Shown piece by piece: positions 52,123-62,600 of a stretch of 64,000 bases of DNA. A program made the translations under genes and the position numbers. This stretch comes from Pomphorhynchus laevis (taxonomy: Eukaryota > Acanthocephala > Palaeacanthocephala > Echinorhynchida > Pomphorhynchidae), in contig WNNJ02000207.1 in NCBI GenBank assembly GCA_012934845.2, positions 83,529 to 147,528 on the forward strand, written 5' to 3'. The notes under the pieces are model-generated. The model ran no database searches. It worked only from the letters and a program-made list of their open reading frames with translations, and was not told the DNA's origin. The number at the start of each line of letters is the position of its first letter. Position 1 is the stretch's first letter.

Positions 52123-54013
52123 CTAGGGCATTATTTGTATGTTAGAAATCAGGCTGGCCTGGATTATTGGCAGTGTATCGGGAATTTCGTGCACTATCTC
52201 AGTCATGCATGACACGGGAATTATTTCGTCGTACTCATTCGTTGGGGCATGGTTCTTGTTGTTATCTTTGCAAACCGGTAGTCCCATCACATCACAAGTT
52301 CGGCTCGAAGCACAAGAGTCTGGCTCGAAGAGGCGTTTCCTGGGTTCACATGTTTCCTGGTGTCCACCATCAAATGTCGATATTGGGATCTGGTCAAGTG
52401 ACGCTAGCATTGCTTTGGCGTTGCCTCTCATTATTGCAATAGAAATGCGCTGGTATAAATGCGAGATCGTCACGGCGTATCTGACTCCGCTTGTCCGGCT
52501 CATGTTATTTGCAACCCGTTTAATGACCCTGTTTCCCTCTTCATTCCATCCCCCAAACGACTCCACTACAGCGGCTGAGAATATATACCCCGCTGCTTCG
52601 ACCCTGCTTTTGTACTTTCGGTCTTTAACATTAGCCGCGTACGATGTAGCGGCGGCGAGCTGTGCGTTAGCAGCTGAGCGACGGTATGCCGTCTGTTGGG
52701 GGTGAGTGACTGCAAAGTCGATTGCATGGGGAGGATCCCCATAAAATAGGATGTCTGCCGGCCGTTCACGTAGGTCCGGGATAATACCTCGCACTTCCAG
52801 AGCTACATCCATCCGGGCTGATTGTGCGGCTGCGAATACCACGTCACGAATAGCATTATGCCGCAGTCCTTGGTAACCCCCGTATTGGCATGTTAGCGAG
52901 TGTATGCCTTCCTTATCAGCTATGCGCATGCAGCGGCCGCACCTATAATCCTTTTCGTGTAAAGGAATCCCAAGCCACATGCGGACTAGAATACAGAACT
53001 GTGGGGGTGTTAATTCCGTTCCAGATGTTGCATTTGGTACAGCACTAAGCCAAGCCCCAGCTTTTGGACACGACACTGTATATAGTCGGGCACGATCCAT
53101 TTCGCTAGATGATTGTATCAGCTGTGTCGAGGCGAGATTTTCAATCAGGCGTGACGTTGATGATTGACCGCCCTCCGTAGACGGTATGAAGTGAGATCCC
53201 ACTGTGGTTCTAAGGGTGGCTAATGCCTCTGAATAGCCAGGAAAAAGTGTAGGATCCAAACTGTATTCTTCTCCGACCTGCATCACGCTATGTATAAATG
53301 CGCTCTGGACATGCGCCGCATTGCATCTTAGGCCAAATCCACCCAGACGGATTGTGAGTGTCATCTGTGATTTCGCTGCTTCGTGTAGTTGACGCGCGCA
53401 TATTTTCTGAAAGGCGCTGGCGATTTGTCTGTCGAATGACTGACAAAACATTTTTGTAATCCTTGGATCAACTGAACGGAGAAGGTGATTTATCCTGGAC
53501 GAGGAAGCGCAGTGTTTGAGTAGGAGGTATCCGACTTGAGGGTCTGGCAGCTTGGCTACTGCATCGATTGTCTGGATTAGCGGTGGCAGAATCTCGTTTG
53601 TCAGGTGGGTTTCTATGAAGGACTCGTCACCGATGGGTATGCCTAACAAGTGCATGTTTCCAGAGGTGTTCTCCGAAACCACCTCGGATAGTAGGGCCAA
53701 GCAAGAGCTTATGGCTTCAGGCGTGCCGATGACCTCTGTATTTCGCCAGTTTAGCTGCAATTTAATCGCCTTGAAACTCGTGTCTAGCCAGCCGAGTGCG
53801 GATGCAATTGCCGAAGGCGTCCCGCCGACTATGCCATCGTCCAGGTACCACATGTTGAGGTTTATTCCAGGGATATGAGAAACGTGTTCAATCGTTTTCT
53901 TAATGGCCAACGCGAAGAGGAACGGGCCCAACGGGTCACCCTGCTGGACTCCTTCACATGAATTGAGAGGGTCCTGCGGGCCGAAACGAAGGGGTGCCTT
54001 GCACTTGCTTCGG
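52123..54013 (-). mobile_element. R2-type RLE LINE copy 3, 5'-truncated, ORF otherwise open
   Basis: The frame is open from about 54013 to the TAG at 52123-52125 (about 630 codons). It begins in the RT just before GVQQGDPLGPFLFALAIKKT, includes the catalytic NMWYLDDGIVGG, the knuckle CGRCMRIADKEGIHSLTC and endonuclease RPADILFYGDPPHAIDFAVT with KDRKYKSRVEAAG. It is a different subfamily from copies 1 and 2 (clearly diverged protein), and ends SNIQIMP. After the stop the same frame leads into the LIM gene. Confidence 0.85.
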
Positions 54014-54571
54014 CATCAATAATTTTTGTATTTAACAGACACTGTCCTCAATTTATTTTTAAATTTAATTTATTAACTGACAATTACGTAAATTTGAAAA
54101 TATTATTAATGGCAATTCAAAAATCATGGATATCATACTCTTATCATACTTCTATGAAAATAATATAACAGGAATATACATAATAAAATTAAATTATTCC
54201 TTGGTGAGGTTTCTCTTTTTTGATGCAGCTTTAATAATTCTACATCTAAGATTAAAATTTAGAAACATTATATATATGAGCACATATATCAAATAATGAC
54301 TTAAATAATTCTAAAAGTAAAGAAATAATAGGACCAGATTAAAGTAAATATATTCCTAAAATAACATATAAGTTGTTACCGTCATTAGGACGAAAAATTT
54401 GTAATCATATTAAAGAATTGAAATCTATATGTAACGATAATATTAGAAACATTATTTGAATGCAATTGCAAAAGTCTAAATTTTGATAAAATAAATGAAC
54501 ATATATGTACCCATAATCTAGAATTTATTGAAAATTGTGAATTAATGAAAATTATTATTATTATTATCAAT
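54014..54571. other. AT-rich DNA, no gene
   Basis: Very AT-rich, no supported gene. Short plus-strand words (PSLGRKICNHIKELKSICND at about 54381) hint at a decayed element but cannot be assigned. Ends in an ATT run at the J1 tail. Confidence 0.4.
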
Positions 54572-54667
54572 GGACAACAAAGTGAGCAGCAAGGCTCATT
54601 ACAAGTTGCGTCACAATCAGAAAAAGTAAATGTAGAAAATGAAAATGTAGAGTGTACTTTCTATTGT

Positions 54668-57498
54668 TCATATGTTCTCTGACTCGATCTTCGTCTTCAA
54701 GAAGGTATCTTCCTCCAGATTTCGTTTAAAAGAAGCAAGATTCGAGGATGCAACTGTTGAGTCAGCAAGGTGGTTCCAAGTATTAACGATTCGTTGGAAG
54801 TATAGGGATGTTCGTTTGTAGCGTAATCGTTGTGTTTTTAGCATGAACTGATGACCACGAAGTGAGGTTATATCGCGCGTATGCATTAGCGATCTGAGTG
54901 GATGGCGATTGTCGTGTAAAATCTGCCAGGCTAGGCACAGGTCCGCCTTGTCGCGTAGATACTGAAGCGATCTCATTCCCAAACTCGAGAGCCGATCTTG
55001 ATATTCCATATGTCTAACCGCTTTTACCATTTTAGTTGCTGATCGGAATACATACTCTAGATTATAACGTTCTCGTAAGGTGATTGGGTAACAAGCCGGC
55101 GAAGCATATAGGAGGATGCTCAAAATAAGTGCTTGTGAGATTGTTTTGAAGCATGATATGTCAATATGAACAAGAGCTCGGCGAATCAGGCCGATGACTC
55201 TTCTCATTTTGGAACATGTAGTGTCAGTATGTAACCGTGTCGATAAGTTAGAACATACATAAACACCTAAATCCTTGTATGAGTTCGTCCTAAGAATAAC
55301 ACTGTTGTTTATATGATAAATATGGGGCGCCAAATTTTTAAATCATCAGCATAAAGAACACACTCAGATCTAAGTTTAGGAATGAGGTCGTTAATGTATA
55401 TGCTGAAAAGAACTGGACCGAGTATAGTTCCCTGAGGTACTCCAAGATTTGTAGGGAAGCGATCAGATAATTCGTCGTTTACCCTTACGAAGCAATGACG
55501 GTCAGACAGAAATTCAATAATCCAGCGAACTAAACACTCATCAAGGTTGATATTACGCAGTTTTTGAATTAAATTAGCATGAAGGACTGTATCAAATGCC
55601 TTAGAGAAGTCGAAGAAGATGGCGTCAACCGGAATACCAGAATCATAATATCTGGTCCAGCTATCGTGTGATAACAACAAATTCGTTAGCGTTGAATGAT
55701 TTTTTCGAAAACCATGTTGTTCAGGGGCTAGAATATGGTTCGTTTCTAGGTGAGTGGTGACTTTTCGCAGAAGTAAGCGTTCCAGTACGCGACAGCAGAC
55801 ACATGTGAGGCTAATCGGTCTGTAGTTACAGATGTCAGAACGAGACCCCTGTTTTAATATTGGGCAGATAATAGAGCGCTTCCAGTCTGAGGGAATCTTT
55901 CCTAGCACAAGTGTTGCACAGAAGATATTATATAGAGGTAGGTATATGATGTCAGCTAGGTTGCGAAGATATGCTGACGGCAATAGATCCGGACCAGCAC
56001 TTAATGTGCATTTCAGACGGGACAACTCGCTGTACACTAAGTCAGGTCTAATGAAGTTATCAAGGTCAGAAGTAGTATTAGCTACCAAACAATACAAACT
56101 GTCAGTTATTTGCGGTGGAGCATTCAGTGACGAATTCAGCGATGTTAAGTGTGTGCCGAATACATTCGCAATTTCCTTTGAGTCCAATACCAAATAACCT
56201 TGGCTATCGAGAATAGAGGAGAACGTGTTAGCTATACGTTTTCTTGATGAAATGTATTTGAAGAGTGAGCCAGGATCACGACGACATCGTTGGGATAAAT
56301 TCTTTTCAAAGATTACTCTCGTACGTCTCTTCAAGGATGTTACCCTGTTTCTATACTGTCGGTATTGCTCAAAACTAGAGTTACCTGCTTTATAATTACA
56401 ATATGCCTTGCGTCGTCGAGCCAGTGCTTGTTTGAGTTCTCGATTAAACCAACGAGGAGATAAGCCGACGTCAGTTTGACGTACAATTGGAGCGTAGCGG
56501 GTAAGTATTGAATACAAGGTGTCTTTGAAAAACAGCCAGGCGGAATCAATACCCACAGTATAAGCATCAGGCCACGAAACGGTAGAAAGGAACTCCTTTA
56601 TTTTGTTGTAGTCGGCTTTAAAAGGGTTGAATCTATTAACAAAGGAATTATATATAGGGATACTAATTCCAAGATCTATTAATAAGGTGACATGATCAGA
56701 ACAACCAACTGGATCCAAGTGATTAACGCTAGTGACAATATGTCCTGGAGCAGACAAAACCAGATCAAGAAGAGAACGAGACGTAGAAGATATTCTGGTA
56801 AATCCATTGACATGTTGGGTAAGGTATAGATCATTGATTGTTTGAAGTAACACAATCGAACCAAAGTCAGACGGCGAATTAAAACTGTATGTATTCCAAT
56901 CTATTGTAGGCATGTTAAAGTCACCAACAACCAATATTGGCTTATTAGGGTCCGATAGCTGGTATAAACGTTGCACGATGCTATCAGTGCATGAAGTAGG
57001 GCTGCGGTAAACGACTACAAGTATCAAGGAGAATGGCCGGTATAATCTGACCGCTAAAAGTTCGTTTGAAGTTAGGGGGTCGTTAAAAGTTTCTACGACA
57101 CGGAACTTTATTGTGTCACGTATATATAGTAATATACCACCACCCTGTTTAGCTATTCTATCGCTGCGGCACGCATTATATCCTTTCAACAAAATTTCAT
57201 TATCGGAGATAGAAGGGTTTAGCCACGATTCCGTAAAAGCTGCAATTATCGGTTGATGGTCGTGAATCAGTAATCCAATCTCATCAATTTTATTTAACAC
57301 ACTACGCACATTAGAGTATAGAATTTGGTGGGAAGCTTTGTTTATTGTACATCTAGATGACGAACTCTTTTGAGTTCCCGACTTGAACAAGGCAATAGAG
57401 TTTCTTATGAAATTTTGGTAGATGCACTCTGTAGGCATGCGGTCGGCGTCGGAGCACGCTGGGAAGCAATATTTGCTTTGTTCAAAAGACCTTGCCAA
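54668..57498 (-). pseudogene. J1 ORF2, endonuclease and RT, frame broken by one deletion
   Basis: 57498-55309: endonuclease (HQILYSNVRSVLNKIDEIGL, AAFTESWLNPS, VVGDFNMPTIDW) and RT to LYADDLKIWRP; 55333-54668: the remaining C-terminal region (SYKDLGVYVCSNLSTRLHTD, LRGHQFMLKTQRLRYKRTSL). The break between them is the 139-base deletion (139 is not a multiple of three). Otherwise open, so this was an active-looking element before the deletion. The ORF2 frame begins within ORF1; the first ATG-like start is not certain. Confidence 0.85.
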
Positions 57499-58706
57499 CG
57501 GATGTGGAGGCGCCGCCGCACTACCTGAAAATTCTGAATTGTTAGGTTGTTTTCACCATGTGCCAGTCTTTGAGCTAGTTCCGATTTTGCCATTGATAAA
57601 CGTGTACGATCAGCGGGGTCCAGGTCTCTAAGAATACGGGTGCCGGAACCTTTCAGGTGAAATGAGTTACGATGTATGAGCTGCACAATTTCACATGAAG
57701 TAAACACAATTTTGAGGAGGCGTGGTCGATCGTTGACGGACGAAGGAGCACGACCTAGCCGGAAGACAGCTTTGAGACGCATATCTCTCACAGCTTCACA
57801 AGATGATGATCCATTTAAGACAGTCGTTAGAATGGATCTGACATGTATTAAGTCATCATCAAGTCTGGCCTGATTGTTTAGGGCATCGGACTCCTTAATG
57901 TTAGCAATTAAAATGCATTTGTTTCTATCACAAGCAGCATTTGAACGGGGTCTGTTTGAGCAACCAGTACTATGTACAAGGGTACGATTGTGCTTTTCGT
58001 GAAAATCATTAATACAATCTACCTTAACAGGTTGCGTGTTATGAGATAGTTGGTTTATACGAATTGCGGGAGTTTGCGATCTATCAAATGACCGGGTATG
58101 CAAAGTTTTGTCGTTGTTTATAGCCGTTTCAGTCATATAACTGGTCGGTCGTATTACAAGAGGCACACCATTGTTAACCGAAACCGTCTGTTCGCCAATA
58201 TTCTTAGACATATTTTGATCTCTTCCGGGAATGTCATCACAAAAAATCGATTGGTTGCAAACAGTATGTCGAACAGTATCATTTGATTGGCTTGTAGAAC
58301 GATTTGGAACATGACGTGACACTGAGTCTAGCTGGGCATATGAACTATTTGGTGATGGTAGCCTGTTACCCGTTAGCAACGAACATACTTGTCTCTGAAG
58401 TTCGAGAACGTTTGTCTGTAAAGTAGCTGCGCAAAATCCACAAATAAAATCTTTATCAAGGAAATTGACAGGTAGTTGACGTGGTATCCACACAGTGGTC
58501 CAAACAGGACATTGTGAATTAGAACATTTAATGTCACGGTGACTACTTCCGTCTGTAGATGATATGTCCTGGGAGATATCAACAGAATTGGCCTGCAAGG
58601 CTTGCTCGTCTTTGGACCGACTTTCATGTTGTCTTACTGAACGCTCACTGTCATCATCTCGCTTAGAAGGAACAACAGCTGCTTTACGTGGTCGACCTCT
58701 TGTCAT
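57405..58706 (-). CDS. J1 ORF1 protein
   Basis: 433 residues, MTRGRPRKAAVVPSKRDDDS... A basic N-terminus (AT-hook-like GRPRK), a zinc-finger-like region (CSNSQCPVWTTVW, FICGFCAATLQ), a polar linker, then the RRM/CTD-like half (ILIANIKESDALNNQARLDD, LKAVFRLGRAPS, RPRLLKIVFTS, ILRDLDPADRTRLSMAKSEL). Uninterrupted. It overlaps the next ORF by 94 bases, as in the 15.4 kb LINE. Expected role: binding LINE RNA and forming the retrotransposition particle. Confidence 0.8.
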   Translation of the reverse strand: MTRGRPRKAAVVPSKRDDDSERSVRQHESRSKDEQALQANSVDISQDISSTDGSSHRDIKCSNSQCPVWTTVWIPRQLPVNFLDKDFICGFCAATLQTNVLELQRQVCSLLTGNRLPSPNSSYAQLDSVSRHVPNRSTSQSNDTVRHTVCNQSIFCDDIPGRDQNMSKNIGEQTVSVNNGVPLVIRPTSYMTETAINNDKTLHTRSFDRSQTPAIRINQLSHNTQPVKVDCINDFHEKHNRTLVHSTGCSNRPRSNAACDRNKCILIANIKESDALNNQARLDDDLIHVRSILTTVLNGSSSCEAVRDMRLKAVFRLGRAPSSVNDRPRLLKIVFTSCEIVQLIHRNSFHLKGSGTRILRDLDPADRTRLSMAKSELAQRLAHGENNLTIQNFQVVRRRLHIRWQGLLNKANIASQRAPTPTACLQSASTKIS

Positions 58707-58795
58707 TTGTAATTTCGTTCCTCGTTGTTTTGTGTTCCTCGTTTGTATGTTATTTTATGTATGTTTATTAGAAACAAAAATTTTTTTAAATTCTG

Positions 58796-59238
58796 AAAAA
58801 TTATTATAAAGAATAAATTTAAATTCTGAAGTAAAAATTATTATGGATGGATAATAAATAACATACTTTGTATTATAATAAGATACTAGATAGTTATTTC
58901 AGAGGAAATACATTATTAGCATGTATTTGGCCTCGCTGCTATGTTGGGTAGAGGAGTTAGGTGCCAAAACCTGATAGCATAGCAGTTCCTCCTGATGACC
59001 TCTAATTCTTTTTCTGATACAACGTCTGATATTTATTAGTCAATTCATAAAAATGACGATTATTTTAAATTTCATTTTTTTTTATTTTTACTTGATTTAA
59101 ATTATAAAATATACATGATGTCTATTATAAAATAGACATCATCAAGTTTGAAAACTGGTTGATTAATGTAGTGCTGACAAAACTCTGTGCTGACTCTCAG
59201 ATAAGAATTTGGCAAAATCTAACACTACATCAACATGC
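58796..59238. other. Intergenic AT-rich DNA
   Basis: No gene seen. Contains the word TTTTACTTCAGAA (about 58821-58833, minus) that also lies in the 15.3 kb leader, a loose stem GCTGCTATG ... CATAGCAG at about 58936-58989, and the foldback listed next. Confidence 0.4.
59115..59142. repeat. Perfect foldback, 12-bp arms
   Basis: ATGATGTCTATT (59115-59126) and AATAGACATCAT (59131-59142) pair exactly around ATAA, about 100 bases upstream of the R2-type leader. Confidence 0.8.
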
Positions 59239-62200
59239 TTATTATAACTGTTCTAGCAAATTACAATTAATATACACACGAAACAAACTTTACAAGCAAA
59301 ACATAATCAGCTTCGAACCAACGGCTTACAATTAATTAATACAAAACCGAGCTTGGGATAACATGCAAGCGAATACGGCTAGTTGCGCAGTCTGTGGCGG
59401 ATCGTTTCGCCTTAACGCATCAGGTCATCTTCGGGTACACGGACCTGTGAACTTGCGCTGCTCAGGATCAGGACATCTACCGACAGCCAGCTCTCACAAC
59501 GTTATCGCATCAACTGACACAATACCTGAGTTTTTAGAAGCTAACGAGAACACCTCGAAGACATCGTTTCAGTTTGAAAAGATAGACAGTTCCTGCTGCG
59601 AAAATCAAAAGAGATCCTTCGAGCTTCTTCATAGGGTTTGGATGGAACCAGTTAACACGATCAAGCACATTCCTTGGAATATTCGCCGCCGAGTTGCCAA
59701 TGTTTTTTCCTCTTTAATTCTAGAGGCATTGTGCTCAAATTCATCCAACGATTGGGAGCGTTTGCTGTGCTTTCCGAAGCTATGCCTACAGACTTCCTCA
59801 GGTCGGCACCATGCCGGAGACAACACTAGATCTAATATCAACGCGCTTATAGACAAATTCGTAAATGGAAGAGAGCGTGATTGCCTTTCCTCTTCGGGGC
59901 TTCGATCATCCAGGAAATTCAGAGGAACTAATGATAAGAAAAATGAATTTATGGAAGTCATCGAATTGGCGAGAAATGGCAATTTCGGAAAAGCGATGCG
60001 CCGCCTTACGTCGAATAGTGCATGCGAATTTTCAGAATCTTTACGCGGTAAACTGACAGAGCTACACCCCTTACATGATGTTCTCCAAAGTCCTGGACAG
60101 CCATCTTTGAATACCCCCTTGTCGGTTGACTCAGACATAGTTGAGGCCGCAGTATCATCATTCCCACCCTCTTCCTCTCCTGGCTGTTTAGGTTTGAGGG
60201 CAGAACATATTCGAGATATGCTGTCGGTAGATCACGGGGTTTTGCTTCAACGCCTAACATCACTAGTCAACAACATGATCGCTGGTACTCTCCCGAACGA
60301 CCACGTGCCCTTTGTCGCCGGTGCTAATCTCATGGCATTGAACAAACCAGATGGAGGGATCCGCCCCATTGCCATTGGGGAGACATTACGTCGTCTTTGC
60401 GCTAAGTGTATTTGCTCCAAACTTCGACAGCGATTTGCCGAATCCCTCCATCCGCACCAGCTCGGTGTAGCGACGCCAAACGGAATGGAACAGATAGTAC
60501 ATCAAGCACGTCGGCTACAACAACTTCATGATCAAAATGTTAATTGGGTTTGGGCTAAAATCGACTTGGCTAATGCTTTTAACACGCTGAACCGGGATTC
60601 CTTCGTCAACGCGATCGATAAGAATTTTCCAGAAATTAGTCGTTGGACATCATGGTGCTACGGCACTACCTCAAGCCTTCGGTTCGGTAGCCTGAAACCT
60701 CTTCAGTCTCGAAGAGGGGTACAACAAGGAGATCCTCTTGGTCCAGTTCAATTTTGCCTGGCGATTGATCCGATTGTGGTCCAGATATCGGAGATTGAAG
60801 GTGTCAGCTTAAATAGGTGGTACCTCGACGACGGAATAATCGGCGGTACTCCTATTGCGGTGGGCGAGGCTCTGGCTCGTCTTGCTGCTAATTTTCCTGC
60901 GATTGGACTGTCTATTAACTGGAAAAAAACCGAAGTAATTGGTAGGGAAGACAAGGTCGACTTGATAAAGAACAGATGCCCATGGATCACATTGGTCAAC
61001 ACCACAAAAAAACTTTACAATTCTTGGAAGTCCCATCGGGTCTAAGGAACATTGTTCGGGATACCTTGTCGATGTTGTTCTACCATCCCTGCGTCAAACT
61101 CTGGACTCGCTCGAAAATCTCCCTGACCCACAAGTTGCTTTCATCCTGCTTCGTAGCTGCGCATCCGCTCCACGGGTAAACCATTTAATGCGCACTATAG
61201 ACCCCGCCTTCGCCGAAGAGTTTTTCCGTTTGTTCGACCGCTTGATATTGAAGTGTTTTAGCAATATCACTTCTATTCAACCCGATAAGTGGGCGTGGAT
61301 GCAAGCTTGCTTACCGCTGAAGATGGGAGGACTGGGCCTTCGAAGCTGCTTCCAACACTCTCAGGCAGCCTTCCTGTCTAGTGTAGACACTGTCGCTAGC
61401 CAATTAAATCTTGACCCTTTAACTTTCCCTGGGTACGAATTCGTTAAATCTATTATTCCGCAACATGTAGGCAATCCGCAAACAAATCAACGAGGATTAT
61501 CTTGTCACATTGACGAAGAGTCGCGCAGCAGGCTATTGGAGAATGCCGATCGCTTCAATACTGCCCGATTATTGGCAGTTTCATGCCCACACGCGTGTGC
61601 TTGGTTACAGGCCGTCCCTAGCAAAGCCACACATATGAACTTGGCACCAAATGAATTCGTTGTGCTACTACGTCTTTGGTTAGGGTTGTCTCTCTGGAAC
61701 AGTGATTATCGATGCAGACGCTGCCTTAGGATGGCAGACAAATTCGGCTTCCACGCCTTAACATGTCAGTTTGGAGGCCACCCTGGAATTCGACATGATA
61801 GCTTGAGGGATACAGTCTTTCAAGCAGCGGTTTCTGCTGGATTGAGGGTGGCAAAGGAGGTACCCAACCTTGTTCGTGGTTTGCGAGAGAGACCGGCGGA
61901 CATTCTATTTTATAAGGACCCTCCTTTAGCAGTTGATTTTGCCGTAACTAACCCTCAACAAAATGCTTATATTTCCATGGCTTCTGAGATCCCTGGCTAT
62001 GCCGCAAGCAAGTATGCCACCTGTGTCAAGGAAAGGAAATATAAACGCAAATTAGAGGAGAATGGATACAGTTTTACGGCAGCAGTTGTTGAAACTTACG
62101 GAGGATGGAACCCCCAAGGGGAAAAGCTAATTCGTTTCATTGCTCGTTCTATGTCATGTAGAAACGGTACCCCGTATTGTAGCACAGCGGGTCAGTTATT

Positions 62201-62600
62201 TCAGCGCTTGTCCGTCGCACTGATGAGAGGAAATGCTAAAGCGATCCTCAAAAGTCTTGACGAGATGGGCCAACCCTTACTAGAGAAAAGTCTTGGATTT
62301 TGTGACGACCCATCTCCGCGACTCTTTTCTTTGAGCAACCTTGCACAGCCCGAGGCCCAGTCAGTTGAGATAGTTCATGACTCCAATATTCGGTCAGCTT
62401 CCGTCGTCAAAGGCGACCATTCTGAGGTTGACATGCCTGTGCTGCAACTCATGTCTCCACGACGACCTTCGGCACATCACTCAACATCTAAACAATCAAA
62501 TAATGCTTCTTTGTCACTTCAGCAATCACCAACAATTAAGGAGGGGTTGATATCGCTTCAACCGAATATTGATCAACATACCTATGGAACTGCAACATTA
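59239..62600 (+). mobile_element. R2-type RLE LINE copy 1, nearly intact
   Basis: Leader with TATAACTGTTCTAGCAAATT (59243-59265, shared with RLE element C) and ATAACATGCAAGCGAATAC over the start codon. One ORF with zinc finger, RT, CCHC and restriction-like endonuclease, the R2-group layout. The 3' end cannot be placed because the frame continues into ubiquilin sequence; the LINE-specific part ends somewhere between about 62300 and 62600. No poly-A or repeat tail is seen at that join. Confidence 0.85.
59363..61045 (+). CDS. R2-type LINE ORF, N-terminal part to RT
   Basis: 560 codons. N-terminal C2H2-like finger (CAVCGGSFRLNASGHLRVHG, residues 8-27), then IPWNIRRRVANVFSSLILEA, RT (GGIRPIAIGETLRRLCAKCI, WAKIDLANAFNTLNRDSFVN, GVQQGDPLGPVQFCLAIDPI, catalytic NRWYLDDGIIGG near 60815). 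The frame is lost at an A7 run at about 61003-61009: with six A, as the alignment with copy 2 (ACAAAAC) implies, the frame would go on TILGSPIGSKEHCSGYLVDV into the next ORF. So a one-base insertion (real, or a homopolymer error) is the only defect. Confidence 0.85.
   Translation: MQANTASCAVCGGSFRLNASGHLRVHGPVNLRCSGSGHLPTASSHNVIASTDTIPEFLEANENTSKTSFQFEKIDSSCCENQKRSFELLHRVWMEPVNTIKHIPWNIRRRVANVFSSLILEALCSNSSNDWERLLCFPKLCLQTSSGRHHAGDNTRSNINALIDKFVNGRERDCLSSSGLRSSRKFRGTNDKKNEFMEVIELARNGNFGKAMRRLTSNSACEFSESLRGKLTELHPLHDVLQSPGQPSLNTPLSVDSDIVEAAVSSFPPSSSPGCLGLRAEHIRDMLSVDHGVLLQRLTSLVNNMIAGTLPNDHVPFVAGANLMALNKPDGGIRPIAIGETLRRLCAKCICSKLRQRFAESLHPHQLGVATPNGMEQIVHQARRLQQLHDQNVNWVWAKIDLANAFNTLNRDSFVNAIDKNFPEISRWTSWCYGTTSSLRFGSLKPLQSRRGVQQGDPLGPVQFCLAIDPIVVQISEIEGVSLNRWYLDDGIIGGTPIAVGEALARLAANFPAIGLSINWKKTEVIGREDKVDLIKNRCPWITLVNTTKKLYNSWKSHRV

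Larger units (their letters stand above)
54572..58795 (-). mobile_element. J1 LINE copy 2 (minus), full length with internal deletion
   Basis: From leader (GTTTCTAATAAACATAC, 58759-58775) through ORF1 and ORF2 to a 3' UTR (54585-54667) and TTGATAATAATAAT tail. It is nearly identical to copy 1 over about 2.1 kb and shares its 3' UTR. Compared with copy 1, 139 bases of ORF2 are missing between two CATATT words (36928 and 37067 in copy 1), a microhomology deletion just after the RT catalytic box. Confidence 0.9.

Noticed and set aside
58936-58989. Possible structured RNA gene (spliced-leader or snRNA) from the loose stem
   Set aside because: Only an 8-bp stem with a large loop, no Sm site or promoter element that I can identify.
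61003-61010. Programmed -1 frameshift at the AAAAAAC word in R2-type copy 1
   Set aside because: The downstream frame is +1 (one base too many), not -1, and the related copy has the shorter run; a simple one-base insertion or read error explains it.
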